Positions 32,247-45,400 of a DNA stretch of 64,000 nucleotides are shown here, piece by piece. Below the pieces are notes generated by a model that saw nothing but the letters and a program-made list of their open reading frames with translations, did no database searches and was not told the DNA's origin. Position 1 is the stretch's first letter; the number at the start of each line of letters is the position of its first letter. Made by a program: the position numbers and the translations under genes. The stretch is from Edaphochlamys debaryana (Eukaryota > Chlorophyta > Chlorophyceae > Chlamydomonadales): the NCBI GenBank assembly GCA_016858145.1, contig JAEHOE010000002.1, forward strand, positions 3,596,001 through 3,660,000, in the 5' to 3' direction.

Positions 32247-35200
32247 ATGCCGGCGACAGCAGGTGGCGATGCCGCTGCCGGCCTGACCAGCTCCAGCAGG
32301 TCGAATGCTTCTGGGCATGCACACGAGAACCTATGCGCTCGCCTGAATGAGTTGCCGGCGTGGGCGGCGCGTCTCCTTGGCCTGCCGCAAGAGGATGGCT
32401 CGGTGTCGCAGCCGCTGAGCTCTGCTGAACTTGTGGAGCTGACAACCCTTCTGCAGGACGCAACTCAGGTGGGGTTGCTGGTATTGAGGTGCCGGGGTGG
32501 GTGAAGAGGAGCCCTTGTTGCCGACCTCGACCGCCGAGGGTCGCAGCGGGGAAGGAGGCCTGCGGGCCCTGACCATCCCACAACCTTCCTGTCCCCACGT
32601 CCTCAGTACCTTGAACCACGGCGTGGTGTCGCCGCGTCGGCAGACAGCATGCTGTCGCAAGCGCCCCTGCTCGTGGGGCTGCTGCGGCTGGTGGGCTGGG
32701 GCGTGCGGCTGCACCCCTTCCTGGGGTCAGAACTCGAGGACCGACAGTGGCAGGCTGCGCTGCATGCGAGCACACTGGTCGGGGCCCTCCTCGCCGCCGA
32801 CCCGACTGCGCCCGCAGCGGCTGCGGGGCAGCAGGCGCTCGCAGAGGGCTGCTGCGGACCCAGGCCCTGCACGCCGCCGCACGGCAGCTCGCCGCCGCCA
32901 CGGAGGGCCTCCAGCGGGGCCCGCAGCCGCCCTCCGATACCTGCCGCCGGCAGGCCCTCGCCTGCCTCTGCCACGTTGTGGCCCTGATCGCTCAGATGAC
33001 GTTCCTAGCTGCAAGGCTTCGCGGCCGTGGGCTGTTCGGCCGCTTGCTGGCTGCGGCCCTGGCGGAGTCAGCTGTGCTGGAGCACGCGGCGCGGCTGCTG
33101 CTGGTGCTCCTGCCGTCCGGGCAGCAGGCCTCGGCTCCAGAGCTAGCGTCAATCAGCCCAAACTTTGCAGCAAGCTACCTCAACTGCGCCGCTCTGATCG
33201 CGAAAGCCACCCCAGCCGCCGCTGCAGCTCCCTCCACCACTGCCGCCGCCTCTGGCCAGCTGCGGCGGGTCCTGTCCGGCCCCTGCGCCCGGCACGCAGC
33301 CCTGGTGCTCGGGCTGGCGGCCCTGCGCGAGCTGGAGGGCCGGCCGGCCGGCCAGGGAGCGCCGTGCCCGTGCCTTGGGCAGCAGGCGTCAACGGCGCTT
33401 AGCACTGATTGCACCATGCCACTCGAAGGGATGGTCAAGGCTCTTAACCTAGCCTTTCGCCCGTCTCCGGCCGCCGCCTCACGGAGGCTCGCCTCCTGCT
33501 CCGTGTGGGGTTTGCGGTGGCGGCCGGTGCAGGCCAGCCGGGCCGCGCGCAAGCGGCGCAGGGGCCGCCATGCAGCCGCGGCGGTCCCATCGCTTTGGCC
33601 CAACGCCCGGTCCTGCTGCCTGAGGACAAGGCGCGGATCATGGCCTTGGTGTTCCCACAGCTCGTCAGCTCCGTGATGTCCCTTCGCCCGTGGCTGGGGC
33701 CCCGGGCGGGGGTGGCGGCGGACGTGTGGCGGCTGGCGGCGGCGCTGGCGAGGAGCGAGGCGCTGCGGGAGGGAGCGACGGATGCGCAGCGGGACACCTG
33801 CTGCGAATGCTCCAAGGGCCTCCTCGACGTGTGCATGGGGCCTGTGCATGACGGAAAAACCGGTAGCGGTAAGTTCAGTAATCACACAGCACCGTATTAG
33901 CGTCACAATTAGAAGTCCTTGGTTTGCACGGCCCCTCTCCCCGCTTGCTCATCTGCTCATTCCCCGTGCAAATCTTGCTGCAAAATAGCCATCCTCCTCC
34001 TACCCGTCCGTGTTGTGCCTCGCTGGCTTGCATGTCTGGTGCACTGCGCATGGACCGTGACCGTCTGCCCCTTGCCCTTTCACCCGCCCCACCGCAGGCT
34101 CCTGGCGCTTCCCGGCCGAGCCGCTCCCGAGGTGGCGGCGGCGCTGGCGGGCGGTGCGCTGCCCTTCCTGGAGCGCCTGCTGCGCCGCGCTGGGGAGGCA
34201 CCGGAGGGGCTGGAGGCTTGCCTCTTGTCCTACTACCCGCTTGGGGACTCCGTCCTGCCGCTGCTGGCCTACGGCGAGCCGCTGCAGGCCGCGGCCTTCG
34301 TCGCCACCGCCACCAAGCTGCTGCGGAGGACCGACGCAAGTTTGTTACTTCGGGGAAAGCTGCTCGGGAATGGCGTCGGTGACTTCATGTCGATGGACCT
34401 GATTACCGCCATCTGGGACTCCCTGCACGACACCCCCGCGGCCTCCCCCCCGCTGGGCCGCCTCGCCCTGGTGCTGTCCCTGGCCCTCCCCGAGTGGCTG
34501 CCGGAGCTGTCGCGCCTGGTGCGGCAGGCGGCGGAGGAGGACGAGGAGGCGTGGCGGCAGGAGCAGCAGCAGCGGCGGCAGGAGCAACGGCGGCAGCGGC
34601 AGCAGCAACGGAGCGGGCGATGCAGACAGCAGCGGAGGGAGGCGGTGGAGGCGCCGAGTTCGGGCGAGGGCACGTCTCTTGAGGGGCTCGAGGATCTCTT
34701 GTTCACCGTTCAGGGGCTCCTCCTTGGCCTTTACTTTTGGCCCCGGGCCACGGCCCGCGCGCAAAGCCTCGGCATGTCGGCCAGCCCCTCAGCCACCACC
34801 GCGGCCCCAGGGCTTAGCGGCGTCTCGGGCCCCGTCGCCAGTCAGGCTTCCTCAGCAGACCCGCTCGCTTTCTCGGATCGCGGCGGCAGTAGCGGGGTCA
34901 GCGACGGCGGGCGTGGCGGCTGGCGGCCGGGCTTGCTGGAGGAGACGGAGCTGGTGGCGGTGATGGGGGCGACCCTGGGACTGTTGCAGCGCCGGAGGCC
35001 CAACACGGAGAGCTGGGGCCACCTGTACGGCCATACGGCCGTTTGGGCCGAGTGCATTGCAAATACTCGGGAAGAGGAGGTGCTCTGGGCCCTCGAGGAC
35101 GAGCGCTCCGCCGCCACATGGCAGCCGGGGGCTGTGCGAGGGGTGGCGGAGGTGCTAAGGGGTATGGGGGGACGCACGAAGCTGGCGGTGGCGATGGAGC

Positions 35201-35547
35201 GCCTGGCGAAGCAGCTGGAGGCGTGGGCCTCGGGCGAGGAGGCGGGAGGCCTTGCGCTGGGCGAGTGGGAGGTGCAAACTGTCAGCGGCTCCCCGGGTAC
35301 CCTGGGCGCCACACTGGAGGCCCTGCTCGTGCCGCCGGCCGAGGCCCGCCGCCGCCTGGGCCTGCCCGCCTGCTCCAACCCCGCCTGCGCCAACCTGGCC
35401 GGCGACAGCGAGGCGGGGCTGCGGCTGCAGAAGTGCGGGGGCTGTGGGCAGGCGTCGTACTGCTGCCGCGAGTGCCAGACGGCGCACTGGCGGTCGGGCT
35501 ACAAGGAGGCCTGCGCCAGCGGGAGCGGGAGCGGGATGGCTGGGTGA
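32247..35547 (+). pseudogene. MYND-type zinc-finger gene, copy E, with three frame breaks
   Basis: The exon layout matches copy D: 32247-32468, 32607-33868 and 34098-35547. Relative to D there are three one-base losses. The first is at ~32845 (GAGGGGCTG became GAGGGCTG). The second lies at ~33440-33490, before the stretch aligned to the LLRTGF region. The third is at ~34123 (CCGCCTCCCG became CCGCTCCCG). Exon 3 otherwise stays open to a MYND finger: CSNPAC, CGGCGQASYCCREC, QTAHWRSGYKEAC. The conserved His ligand is Tyr (CAC to TAC). Three shifts of the same sign restore the overall frame but scramble the middle. It is most likely a decaying pseudogene. The two deletions placed exactly shorten homopolymer-like runs, so assembly error must be excluded. 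Confidence 0.7.
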
Positions 35548-36692
35548 GCCCTGCTGCGGCGCCGCGGCGGGGCTGATGCTGGGTACCGTAGTAAGGATGT
35601 GAGAGGAGGGGCTACGTCAGTTCATGCGTGCAAGTTCGTAAGGCTGTCCCTTGACGTACACAGTGAAGACGGCAGTTGTAGCAGTTGTGGGAGTGTGTGG
35701 GCCAATCTGTACGAGTACATACGACGAGCACGATCCAATTTCCTGTGGGGCCCTGGTGTGCTCAGACCATTGTTGAACGTACGAGGCCTTGCAGCTCTTG
35801 AATGCAGAGATCACGCTTTGCGCACATGGGCAAGAAGTCCTGTCCAGGCAAGGGTCTGGGGAGCTAGCTAGCCCTAACCCGCCGCAGCGCATCGTTGGAC
35901 GTGGTTGTACTTGATGGCGAAGGCGTGGGCTGCCAACGGCATCCGAGGCCTTCAGACAAGGGCGTCGGAGTTGATCGTGAAGGGGCTTGGGTAGGGTGCG
36001 CTCAATGTTGAAAGCCGACACGTATGCCTCAGCGCCCGGACCCTGCTGCTCCACGGCAGCAAACCCCCGTCAGCTGTCACCAGACGCGTCCGCACCCCGT
36101 CCGCACGCAGAAAGCCCGTATTGTCCGTACCGGTGGGTCCGGTACGCCCCCTCATCCGTAACATACCGGTTGCCCCGGGTCACGGTCAGGCCCAAGCGCG
36201 CCAGCCCCTCACAACCAGGCCAAAATCACGAAAGGGGCATGACGGCACATGCAGGCGGAGGCGCAAACACGGCGGCGCGCATGGGACCCACGGCAGCAGG
36301 CGCCGCCCAAACGGCGTTTCCCATTCCACATAACGTCACACCGGTCCGTACCGCAAGGCATCCTTGCTGCGTTTGTGCACTGCACGGAATTATGCCCACC
36401 GACCCTGCAGGTCATGTAAGACCACACTAGTATGAAGCATTTGGGCTCAATGTAATCAGCGCCAGCGCCATGAATGTTGCGAGCTCCCCTCTCATCAGGG
36501 ACGCCCATCCGATGAAGTTCACGCGACGCAATGAACCAAGACCCGGTCCGTACAAAAGGTGTACTACACCATGCAACATCGCCATGGCGGCCTCTCTCAC
36601 CACAAGCTCGCTTCACCGTCTCTCCTTCCACGTCCCGTGGTGTCCGCACGTGCCCGCTTCACTACAGGCACTAGGCATTCTACATCTCCGTA
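35548..36692. other. Intergenic, no gene seen
   Basis: The stretch separates the ends of MYND copy E (plus) and the transporter gene (minus), so it is a convergent 3'-3' interval. No exon, TGTAA signal or mobile-element feature could be supported. Confidence 0.5.
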
Positions 36693-39600
36693 CTACTTGA
36701 GATTGGGCAGCCGTACCCAGCGGTACAGCTCCCAATTGGCCATCGCCACTCCCGCGACGAGCGCAAAGGTGAGGAACTGCTGCCCCGGTGCGTGAAGCCC
36801 CAGCGAGGCGGCCCACAGCACGCCGCCCAGCGCCGGGCCCACGCCCCGAACCAGTGCTGCCAGCGTTTGACCCACGCCGTTGACTGCTCCCAGCTGCTCG
36901 GCCGAGGGCGCTGCGTTAACAGCGATGATGGAACCCGTGAAGGCGCTGCACTGCGCAAAGGCCTTGATCACCATGGCGCTGTACAACAGCACCTGCGTGT
37001 GGTACGGCAGAAAGTGTCAACAGCAGCGCTACCCCTTGACCCCCCAAAACGCCGTCAATCCACCCTCCCGGCTGCCTCCGGCTCCCAAAATTCCCAGCCT
37101 CACCGACGCGGCTGCAGCGCTGGCCGTCCTCAAATTGGCCACAGCAGGTATGAGCAGGCACACCACCGCAGAGGTCACCAGGCCCCAGCGGGCCAGGAGG
37201 AGTGTGCCCATCTTCCGCTGCAGCCAGGGATAGCCGTACAGGCTGTACGGCATCAGCACCAGTCCGAAGAACATCAGCGGCGGCGCGATCTGCTCCTCCA
37301 TCATGCCCAGTCCGCCTGAGGGGGCGAGCGTGAGAGCGAAGCGCAAGGACAGCGGTCAGGATAAGCTCACGCGTGCGGTGAGCATGAGCCTTCAACCCTT
37401 AATGCATGGGGCCAAGGCATGGGCTATGTTTGGGGGTGGCAAAGGACGCTCCGCCGTGACGGCAGCGACCCGCCCACGGAGGAGTCACACCCCAAACGCC
37501 GGCCCACGCCCACAGGGCGGTGCCGACGCACTGCACTCCCTCAACGCATCGGCAAACTCAAACCCAATGTCGTTTGCAAGTCCACCTCTCGAGTTTGCTT
37601 TCGCGGGGCTCCGAGACCCCAAGCCGCTACCGGCACACTGAGTACATGAAACCCGCCGCAGACCGGCAGGTGTGGATGCCGCCGGCTCGCACCTGAGGCC
37701 TTGGGCGCCGCTGCGAAGATGGGGAAGACCTCATCCAGTGCACAGAACAGCAGCGCGGTGGCTCCGTAGCCCAGAATGGTGAGCACCACCTGTGGGAAGG
37801 AGCGCCCGAGCAAAAGGTGGGCGGTGGGGTGAGGAGAAAGCATGAACGAGGCAGGGTCCTGGTTGGTGCAAGGCAAACCCAGGTTTGCTGCCAGGCGCCT
37901 GAGAGCACCTAGCAGCCTGACAAGCTGTCTACTCCGCGCAATGTTGCCGCGCTCCCTCGCCCCGCAAACGCACCTGCTTGTCCTTATGCCAGGGACGCGG
38001 AGGGTCGCCAGGAGACGCTTGGGCCCCCTCGCCGCCGTCTCCACCTCCGCCGCCCCCGCCGCCAACCGCTAGCGCGTTTTCGTGCACTTTGCCTGCACAC
38101 TTGCCGCCCTCGTCGCAGTCCCCGCCCTTGCCACGCTCCGCCTTTCCCGTTTCACAGTCAGCCGACCGAGGCCACTCCTTTTCCTCCTGTCCGAGCGCCT
38201 CTGCAGTCGTTGGGCCGAGCAGCAGGGCCCGCTGCTCGTCCACTTCGGTTCCGTTGCCGTACACGGCGCTGAGGGCGTTGGAGTCAACCGCCAGGAGGTT
38301 GGCCGAGCTGGCGTCCGTGTGGCACGTCAGCGCCGGCCGCAGGCCTAGGGAGTGGCTGCTGCTGGTCCCGCTGCTGACGCCACCGCTGCAGCTTCCGCTT
38401 CCGCTGCTGCCGCAACCGCTGCTGGAGCGTCGGTGCCCCGGCGGCGACGATTGCGGTCGCTCAGCCGCGTCCTCCTGTGCAGGCGACGGGTCTTGCGAGG
38501 CGGTGGCGGCCAAGGCCCCAGCGCACGCGAAGGCGTTGGGGCCGCCATCCCCGTCGCGCAGGTCCGGGTGGGGAGCGCTCTGCCCGGCCTGCGCTGTCCC
38601 CGCCCCGTCGTCGGCTGCCAGCGTGGCGGCTGAGGGGCTGGGGCTGCGATCCGCCGAGGCCCCACTGCTCAACGCGGCTGTACGCCCGCACTCGCCGTCA
38701 CCCCCCACTCCGCCTTGGCCAGGCTTGACCGGAGGCGGTGGACCCTGCACCGCCGCCGCTCCGCACTCCGCCTCTCGCTCCAAGGGCCCGCCAGCCCGGC
38801 GCGTCCCCATCTCAACCTCCGTTGCGGTAAGCTGCTCGCCGCTCGGCACGGGTGCGCTCCGCTCCGGCTCTGCCGCCGCGTTGGCCCGGCTCTCGGCCCA
38901 AGGCAGCTCCTCCTCCTCCTGGCCATCGCCGATGCGCCCGGCCCTGCCTCCAGCCGTACCCCCGCCAAGGCCCGCCCCAGGGCTCCGCGGGGATCGCCCG
39001 CTCCCCAGCCGCCCGCTGCTTCCCAGCCGCCCCAGGCTGCCCAGCCGGCCCAGGCTGTTCAGGCGCCAAGATCCCGTCTTGGAGAAAGGGTTGGATGCAA
39101 TGTAGATCCGAGAGGTAAGCCGCAACAGAGCGCCCATCCGGTTTGTCGAGCCTGCGGCGGAGAAGGAGGCTCCCTGCGAGGCGCTGGCGGGGGCACGCCC
39201 CCGCCTCCGCCTCCGCCGCCCAGCGCCGTCGCCGCCCTCGCCGTCGCTGCTGCTGGACCAGCTGTCGTCGTCGCTGTCCCAGTCCGATTCGAAGTCCGAG
39301 TCTGATGCGAATTCGGATCCAGATTCGCCCGCTTCAGAGGCACCAGAGTGCGCGGGCGCTGGTCGGTCCATGGGCTCAGGCCCGTCAGATTGCGCAAGGG
39401 CGCGGCCCGGCCCCAGTAGCGCGGCGTCTTCCGCCTCGCCTCCAGCCGGCGCTACTCCCCAGGCCGCCGCGGCCGCATCCAATTGCTCTCCCTCCGAGGC
39501 CTTATCCTGCACTTTACTCCTGCCCTTGCGCCGCCTGCGGCGCTTGCCGCCGCCAGCCTCCTCGTCTGGCCTTGGCTCCGCCGCAGCCGTGTCCTGCCCT

Positions 39601-40976
39601 GCCGCCTGCAGCCGCTGACGCTGGCGCTGCAGCCGCGCCCTCCGCCTCCTCCACCGCCTCCACCTCGCCTGCAGCCCGCTGTCCCGCAGGTGCTGCGGCA
39701 GCGTCTCCTCGAGCAGAGCAACGGACAGCAGCAGGGCGGCCAGGATGGTAACCGAGCCCACCAGGCAGGCGAGCAGGAAGGGCCTGGGGGGGAAGGGAGG
39801 AATACGGGGTCAGGGGCCCAGGACAGGTGATGGTGGGGGCTCTTCAGTTCCTGTCCTCGCCGATGTGTTCCCCTGTCTCCAGTCTCGCCGCCCGCACCAT
39901 TCCTGCCCCCTCCCAGCTGAGCTGCAGCTCCCCAGCCCTGGCCCTCGCCCCCGGCGCCTCACCTGGCCCTGAACAGCCCCCCGGGTCCGCAGCCCGGCAG
40001 CCCTGCCATGCGGCCGCCCTCCCTGCAGGGCCGCGAGAACATGCCGCCCAGGGCCGGGCCCGCGATGCAGCCCAGGCCCCAGGCGAGGCTCATGTAGCCA
40101 AAAAACTTGCCCTGCAGCAGGACCGCAGTGGACTCGCCTGGGGGAAAGGGAGCGAGTGCGTCAGAGGACAGGAGCTTGGGCCTGTGTTGAGGCACGGAGA
40201 GGGCTCAGGCATGCCGCTGCAGCCCCTCCGGCCGTGGCCGCGTTTCCAACCCAAGCCCTGCCCACCAGCCTCCCCTCACCGATCATGCACTTCCATGCGC
40301 CGAGGATTCCGTTGAAGAAGCCACCGAACGCACGGGCCGCCAGCGCCGAGGCGTAGCTGCCCGCCAGGCCGAACCACAGAATGGAAATTAACGACACGGC
40401 GTTGCCGATCACGATGACGGGCTGGGGAGGGAGGGCGCAGGCGTGGGTTTGGGTACAGCATGTGTGAGGCCGAAGCGTTTTGGTGTTTGGGTCCAGTCGA
40501 AAGCGGTGTGAGCGGGGTTGACATAACTGCTGAACCCTCGACCCCCTCGACCCGCACCTTGCGGCCGATGTAGTTGGACGCACAGCCCCAGGCGTAGGCG
40601 GTGAGGAAGCCCGAAAAGGAGAAGATGCCAGCCTGGGGGGGGTGCAAAGGCGCAAGGGCAAGCAGCGACCCCGTGGCTGGGGCGTTCAGAAGGGGCCCTT
40701 TCCGCGCTGCAGCCCCAGAGTAATCGAGCCCGGCTACTGAGCTGATAAGCCGAGCGCCTCCAAGCAGCGGTCCAGGCAGCAGCGTGGACAATTGCTGCTG
40801 AACAGCTACGTGGCAGGCCCCTTGCCCTCACCAGCAGGCCAGTGAGGCGGCCGACCACCTGCTCATCCACCTCCTCCTCCCGGCCGCCATGGCGCGCCAT
40901 CTGAAAGTCCCGGACCATGAAGACGCCCAGCGTGAAGGGCGTGGTCAGCATCACCGCCTGGGAGAAGTTGGCGGAG
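36693..40976 (-). CDS. ZIFL-type major facilitator transporter with a giant central loop (5' end unresolved)
   Basis: Eight exons fit: 40976-40832, ~40632-40558, 40421-40280, 40137-39963, 39783-37974, 37789-37693, 37315-37104 and 36992-36693. They give about 985 residues without the missing first exon. The order of motifs (VMLTTPFTLGVFMVRDF, GFLTAYAWGCASNYIGRK, ALAARAFGGFFNGILGAWK, GYMSLAWGLGCIAGPALGG) matches plant ZIFL (zinc-induced facilitator-like) proteins. These are 12-helix H+-coupled carriers of metals, phytosiderophores or organic ions in vacuolar or plasma membranes. Exon 39783-37974 starts with a helix (SVTILAALLLSVALLEET) and then runs ~570 low-complexity residues, rich in Arg first and then Ser/Gly/Ala, before the next helix (VVLTILGYGATALLF). 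ZIFL proteins are normally near 450-500 residues, so this inter-domain loop is extreme. No ATG precedes exon 40976 in frame, so an upstream exon is missing. Confidence 0.8.
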
Positions 40977-42460
40977 CTGGTGCGTGTGGGAGGGGGACAA
41001 CGCCGAGTTTGGGCCACGCTACATCTTATGCACAGCTCCTGCTTGATGTTATGCGCTGAGATGTGCCTGCAGCCGGCTTCTGACGCGCTGAATGCGCGAT
41101 GACGTTGCTCCGAACGCGCTGACCGCGTCCAGGTAAGCGCCAGGTCCTCCCAGGTAAGAAGGCATTATTCAGGACAGGAGTATCGCTATCCATGGCAGCG
41201 CTCCAGGCGACCACGCAACGTTTCGGCGGTAGTCAGGGACTCGACTTACCTGAGCGACAGCACCTGACGCCAAGGAAGCGAGGTCTCATATCGTGGTGGA
41301 GGGCCCATGGCGTCGAGCAACTCCTAGAGACGTTGCTCGGGGGCGTAGCGTTCGCCCGTCGTCGAGGGAACATCCGCCGACGTGCCGCGTGAACGCTTAG
41401 AAGTAGCGCGGGTGACGCTTATGTCTAGACATCATACAGTTCTAGGTACTTGACTGGAGCTTGTTGGCGCGAGAACTTCACGCACGACCTGCGTGTGGCC
41501 TCGGCTCGCCGCCTGGAGCTGCATCGGGCCCACGACGGCCCGAGCCCGGCCCGAGCGGCGCAAGCCCCGCAGCACCCCCGTTTCGGAGTTCACGAGGTAA
41601 GCGTCAAGCCCAGAGCAGTGTACTGTGTGCCCACCGCCTACGCTTCACGCAACCTCGTCAACTGGGGCAGGGGAGGGGTACTCGGCACGGCTTTACCCTC
41701 TCAACTGGAACTCAACGGGACCCCAGCTCACGTGGCGTCAGTACGTCGCAGGCTGGAGCGTTTGCAGCGCGCTTCCAGCTGTATAACATACTAGCCCTGC
41801 GCCGACCTCCCAGATATCACCTGAATCGTATTAACGGAACTCTGTTCATGACTCATGGCCTCATGCTTCCACCGGCCTTGCTGCAGTACCCCAGCGCCTG
41901 GCTAGCCCAATAGCCTTCTGTCGCGCGAATCACGCCTCACCAGGTCAGCTCACCTTGATCGTAGGCTCTAACATACCGTCTTTCATAGTCCTGCCTCACT
42001 GGAGGCCTAACTGCCGCCCTGATCTACCCTGCCTGGGCACCGACGAACGAACATGGGCTGCTTGTTGCCAACCGGCCAAGTACCACACTCTCGAGCCCCA
42101 GAGCACTCCTCGCAGCGCCCCGGTCAGCAGCTCACACAACATTGCAATGCAAGCAACCCCATGCACCCCGCCCAACCGGCAAACAAATGTTTCCCAAGCC
42201 CATCACAAGCCCACCACAATCATGAACACGGATACCAACAACTGATACCGCACACGCTCGCACAATTCCAGTGCTGTTAGCACAAGACAGAGAGCCGCGC
42301 GCAAGGAGCCCTCACACTTACGCCCTCATGTAGACTGCGGGCCCCCTGCATTTGGGCTTCTGCCGCTTCTGCTTTTGCATTTCAAGCGCCACGCTAAAAC
42401 CCCCCTCCGTGCGCCATAAGGCTTCGCAAGCCCCGCGCAGGACACCCGCGCTTGCTGTTC
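40977..42460. other. Region between transporter and disordered-protein genes
   Basis: It should contain the missing first exon(s) and promoter of the transporter and the 3' UTR of the next minus-strand gene. A plus-strand frame at 41450-41600 ending in a GTAAGC donor (NFTHDLRVASARRLELHR) looks exon-like but has no partner exons I can support. Confidence 0.4.
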
Positions 42461-45400
42461 CTACACATCTTCCGCCTCCGATTGCTCGGGAATCACATCC
42501 ATCCCGCCAAACAGATCCGCCATCATGCCGCCCTCGCGCGCGCTGCCCACTCGCCCGTGCGAAGACGAAACCGGCCGCGCGGATGTGGGTCGGCCTCCGC
42601 CGGACACGGGGCGCCCCGATGTGGGTCGGGCTGATGTGGGTCGGTGCCGGCCGCTGCCGAGCCCACCGGAACCCGCCCGCTCCAAAGCCAGCTGGCCCAG
42701 CTGTGCCTCCTCCTCGTCGCCGCCCTCGCCAGCGTCCTCCGCCACCCCCTCCTCCGCCAGGCCGGCTTGGTAGTCCTCGTACTCGCCGCTGACGTTTCCA
42801 AACTCGTCCATGCCCCCCGAGCGGGACCCCGAGGCGCCCAGCGCGGGCCCCGAGCCGCCCCGGCTCGCCGACCCCGGCCGCAAGCCCTGGCCGCCGCTGC
42901 CGTACGAATCGCTTCTGCCGTACTCGGTATCGCCGTACGCATCAGCCGCTGCAGCGGGCTCGTCTGGAGCGGCCTCGCCGGGGCCGCCATAGGCTGCGCC
43001 GTCATCCTCCGGCGGCGGGGTGGGCTCCTCGCCGTAAGCTTGTTCAGACGCCTCAGAGGCGGCCGGCGGCTCCTCCGTCACCCCGGCGCCCTCCTCTCCC
43101 CACTGCTGCGCCTCATCCCCGTAGGCGCCGCCCTCGGGCTCTGCCGTCCCTGCAGCCCCGTCCGCACGCTCCTCTTCCTCGCCGTGGCCAGAGCGCCCCG
43201 AGACCCCGGAGACCAGCGCAGCGGCGTCGTGTGGGTCGTATCGAGCGCTGCCGCGCTGGCTACCGCGGAGGCTGCCCTGCAGGCTGCCGCGCCGGCTCCC
43301 CTGCTGGCTGCCGCGGTGACTTGCGTGGTGGCTGGCGTGGAGGCTGGCCTGGGCGCTGGCGCGCACGCTCCCCCGCATGCTGGCCCCGTGGCTGCGTGGC
43401 GCGTGCATGCCGCTGAGGGCGTCGGCCTCACCCTCGCCCTCACCCCCGGCCGCTCCGCCTTCCCGTGACTCCCGGTGGCTGCCGCCGTGGCTTTGGCTGC
43501 GAGCGCTGGCCACTGAGGACAGCCCGCGCCGCGACCCGGGCCCAGGCTCGGCCTCGGCCTCGGCCTCGGCCGCGTCACCACATGGTACGGCGTGCGCCTC
43601 CGTACCGCCGGCTTCATCGCCGTATGACCGGGAGGCCATGGCGTCAGCGTGGTCCTCGGCCGGGTTCGAATGCGCGTCTCCACCGCGCGCAGCGTCCTCG
43701 TCCGCCCCTCCGACGACGGCGTCAGGATGGTGGGACGCGTCGGGGTGGGCGGCGGGCGCGAGAGCGCCCTCCTCACCCTGCTCGCTCGCCCGCGCCGCCG
43801 CGACGGCGGCGAGCTTGGCCGCCAGGTCGTCTGGGTGCACGGGCAGGCTGTGCTCCTCGCCCCCGCCCTCCCGGCCGCCCCGCGCCCGCGCCCCCGCCCC
43901 GCCGGCCGCCTCTTCCCCATCGCCAGCCTCGTCGATACCAGCCTCGCCTGCTCCTGCAACGAGGGCGCCGTCCACGTAGGCATCCGCCTCAAGCTCGGCT
44001 GCGGCCTCACGGGCCGCGGCCTCCGCCTGCGCTTCTGCCTCGGCTTCCGCCCGGGCTTGCTCCGCCGCATCCTGCGCCTCGTCGTCTTCTGCGTCCGCGA
44101 GGTAGCTGCGGAGGTCGACCCTGCGGCTGGAGCCTTCCCCGCGGCTCCGGCCCGCCGACGCACCCCGCACCTCCACCTTGGCCCCCGACTCGGCAGCACC
44201 GGCAGCCGCCGCCGCCGCCGATGCCGCAGCCAGGCTGGCAGAAAGGACCTCGCCCTCCTCCGCGCCAGGGTGCTCAGACACAGAGGCCAGCAGGTGCGAG
44301 GAGTGTGCAGCCGCCACGGCCGCCGCAGCGGCGGCGCCGGAGCCGGCGGCGGCGCCGAAGCGCAACCCCTGGTTGCCGCCGTGGTGCCGCCGGCCCCTGC
44401 CGCCGCCGGCGTCGCCGCCGTAGGACTGGGCAGGGGCGCTGGCTGGGCGCGTGAGGGAGGAGGGGTCCGGCATTTTGAGCGCGGACTGCAGCCTCTCGAT
44501 CTGCGTGCGGCCCAGCCTCGTGTAGGCCCAGCGTGGGTCCCCAGGCCCCGGTAGCGTGCTGTCGTCTGACATGTCCGCCGCCGAGAACCCCAGGACCGTG
44601 GGCGGCTTGGCATCAGTGCCCTGCCGCTGCAGCGCCGCCAACGAGGCGGAGGCGAAGCGGGGCCTGGAAGCCGGGCCCCCGCCCGCAACCGCAACCGCAG
44701 GCGGCCCACTGGTTTTGGTCCCCTGCCGCGCGGACCCTGGCCGGCTGCCCGATCCGCCGCCCGAGGCGGCGGAGGCCATGTTGGTGACGTGCCGTACCAT
44801 GCTGGCACGTGCCTTGCGCGCCTGCTCCTCCCACAGGTACTTGCCGTACGGGTCGGTTGGCAGCGTGTGCTCGAACATGACCCGCCCCGAGTCCGTCTTG
44901 CCGGCCCCGATGGGATCCGGGTGCTCGACCCCGAGCATGATCGCACCCGCCGCGTGCGCCGGCGAGGAGCCAGCGGCGGCCTGGGCGCCCACGGCCACCG
45001 CCGCCGCCTGCGCCGCCGCCGCGGCGCCGCTGTACGGCCGCGAGCCATTGCCCAGGGGCGACCGGGCCTGCGTCCCTGGCGGGGGCGGCGGTAGCGGGGC
45101 CATGGACGGCGGGACGTAGGGGGAGTAGGCGGAGCGGGGCGAGGACGCCATGGCTGCTGCGTACGCGGCGCCCGCGGCGGAGCGGTCCCCGCCCGGCGGC
45201 CAGGGCATGCCCGGACTGGGGGCGCTGTGCGGGCGCTGCAGGCGGAAGCCGCCGCCCAGGGCCTGCGAGCGCGTCTGCTTGCTGCGGGGGAAACAAAGCA
45301 ATCGGGAAGGGCTTGGGTGCAGTTGGATTCGTTTTGAAGCTGAGCTCGGCGGTGCACATTGTGGGTGCAGATGATGGCCAGGACCACCCCAGCTCCTGAT

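Noticed and set aside
41450..41600. Exon-like plus-strand frame ending at a GTAAGC donor
   Set aside because: No upstream start, no downstream partner exon and no homology that I could recognise.
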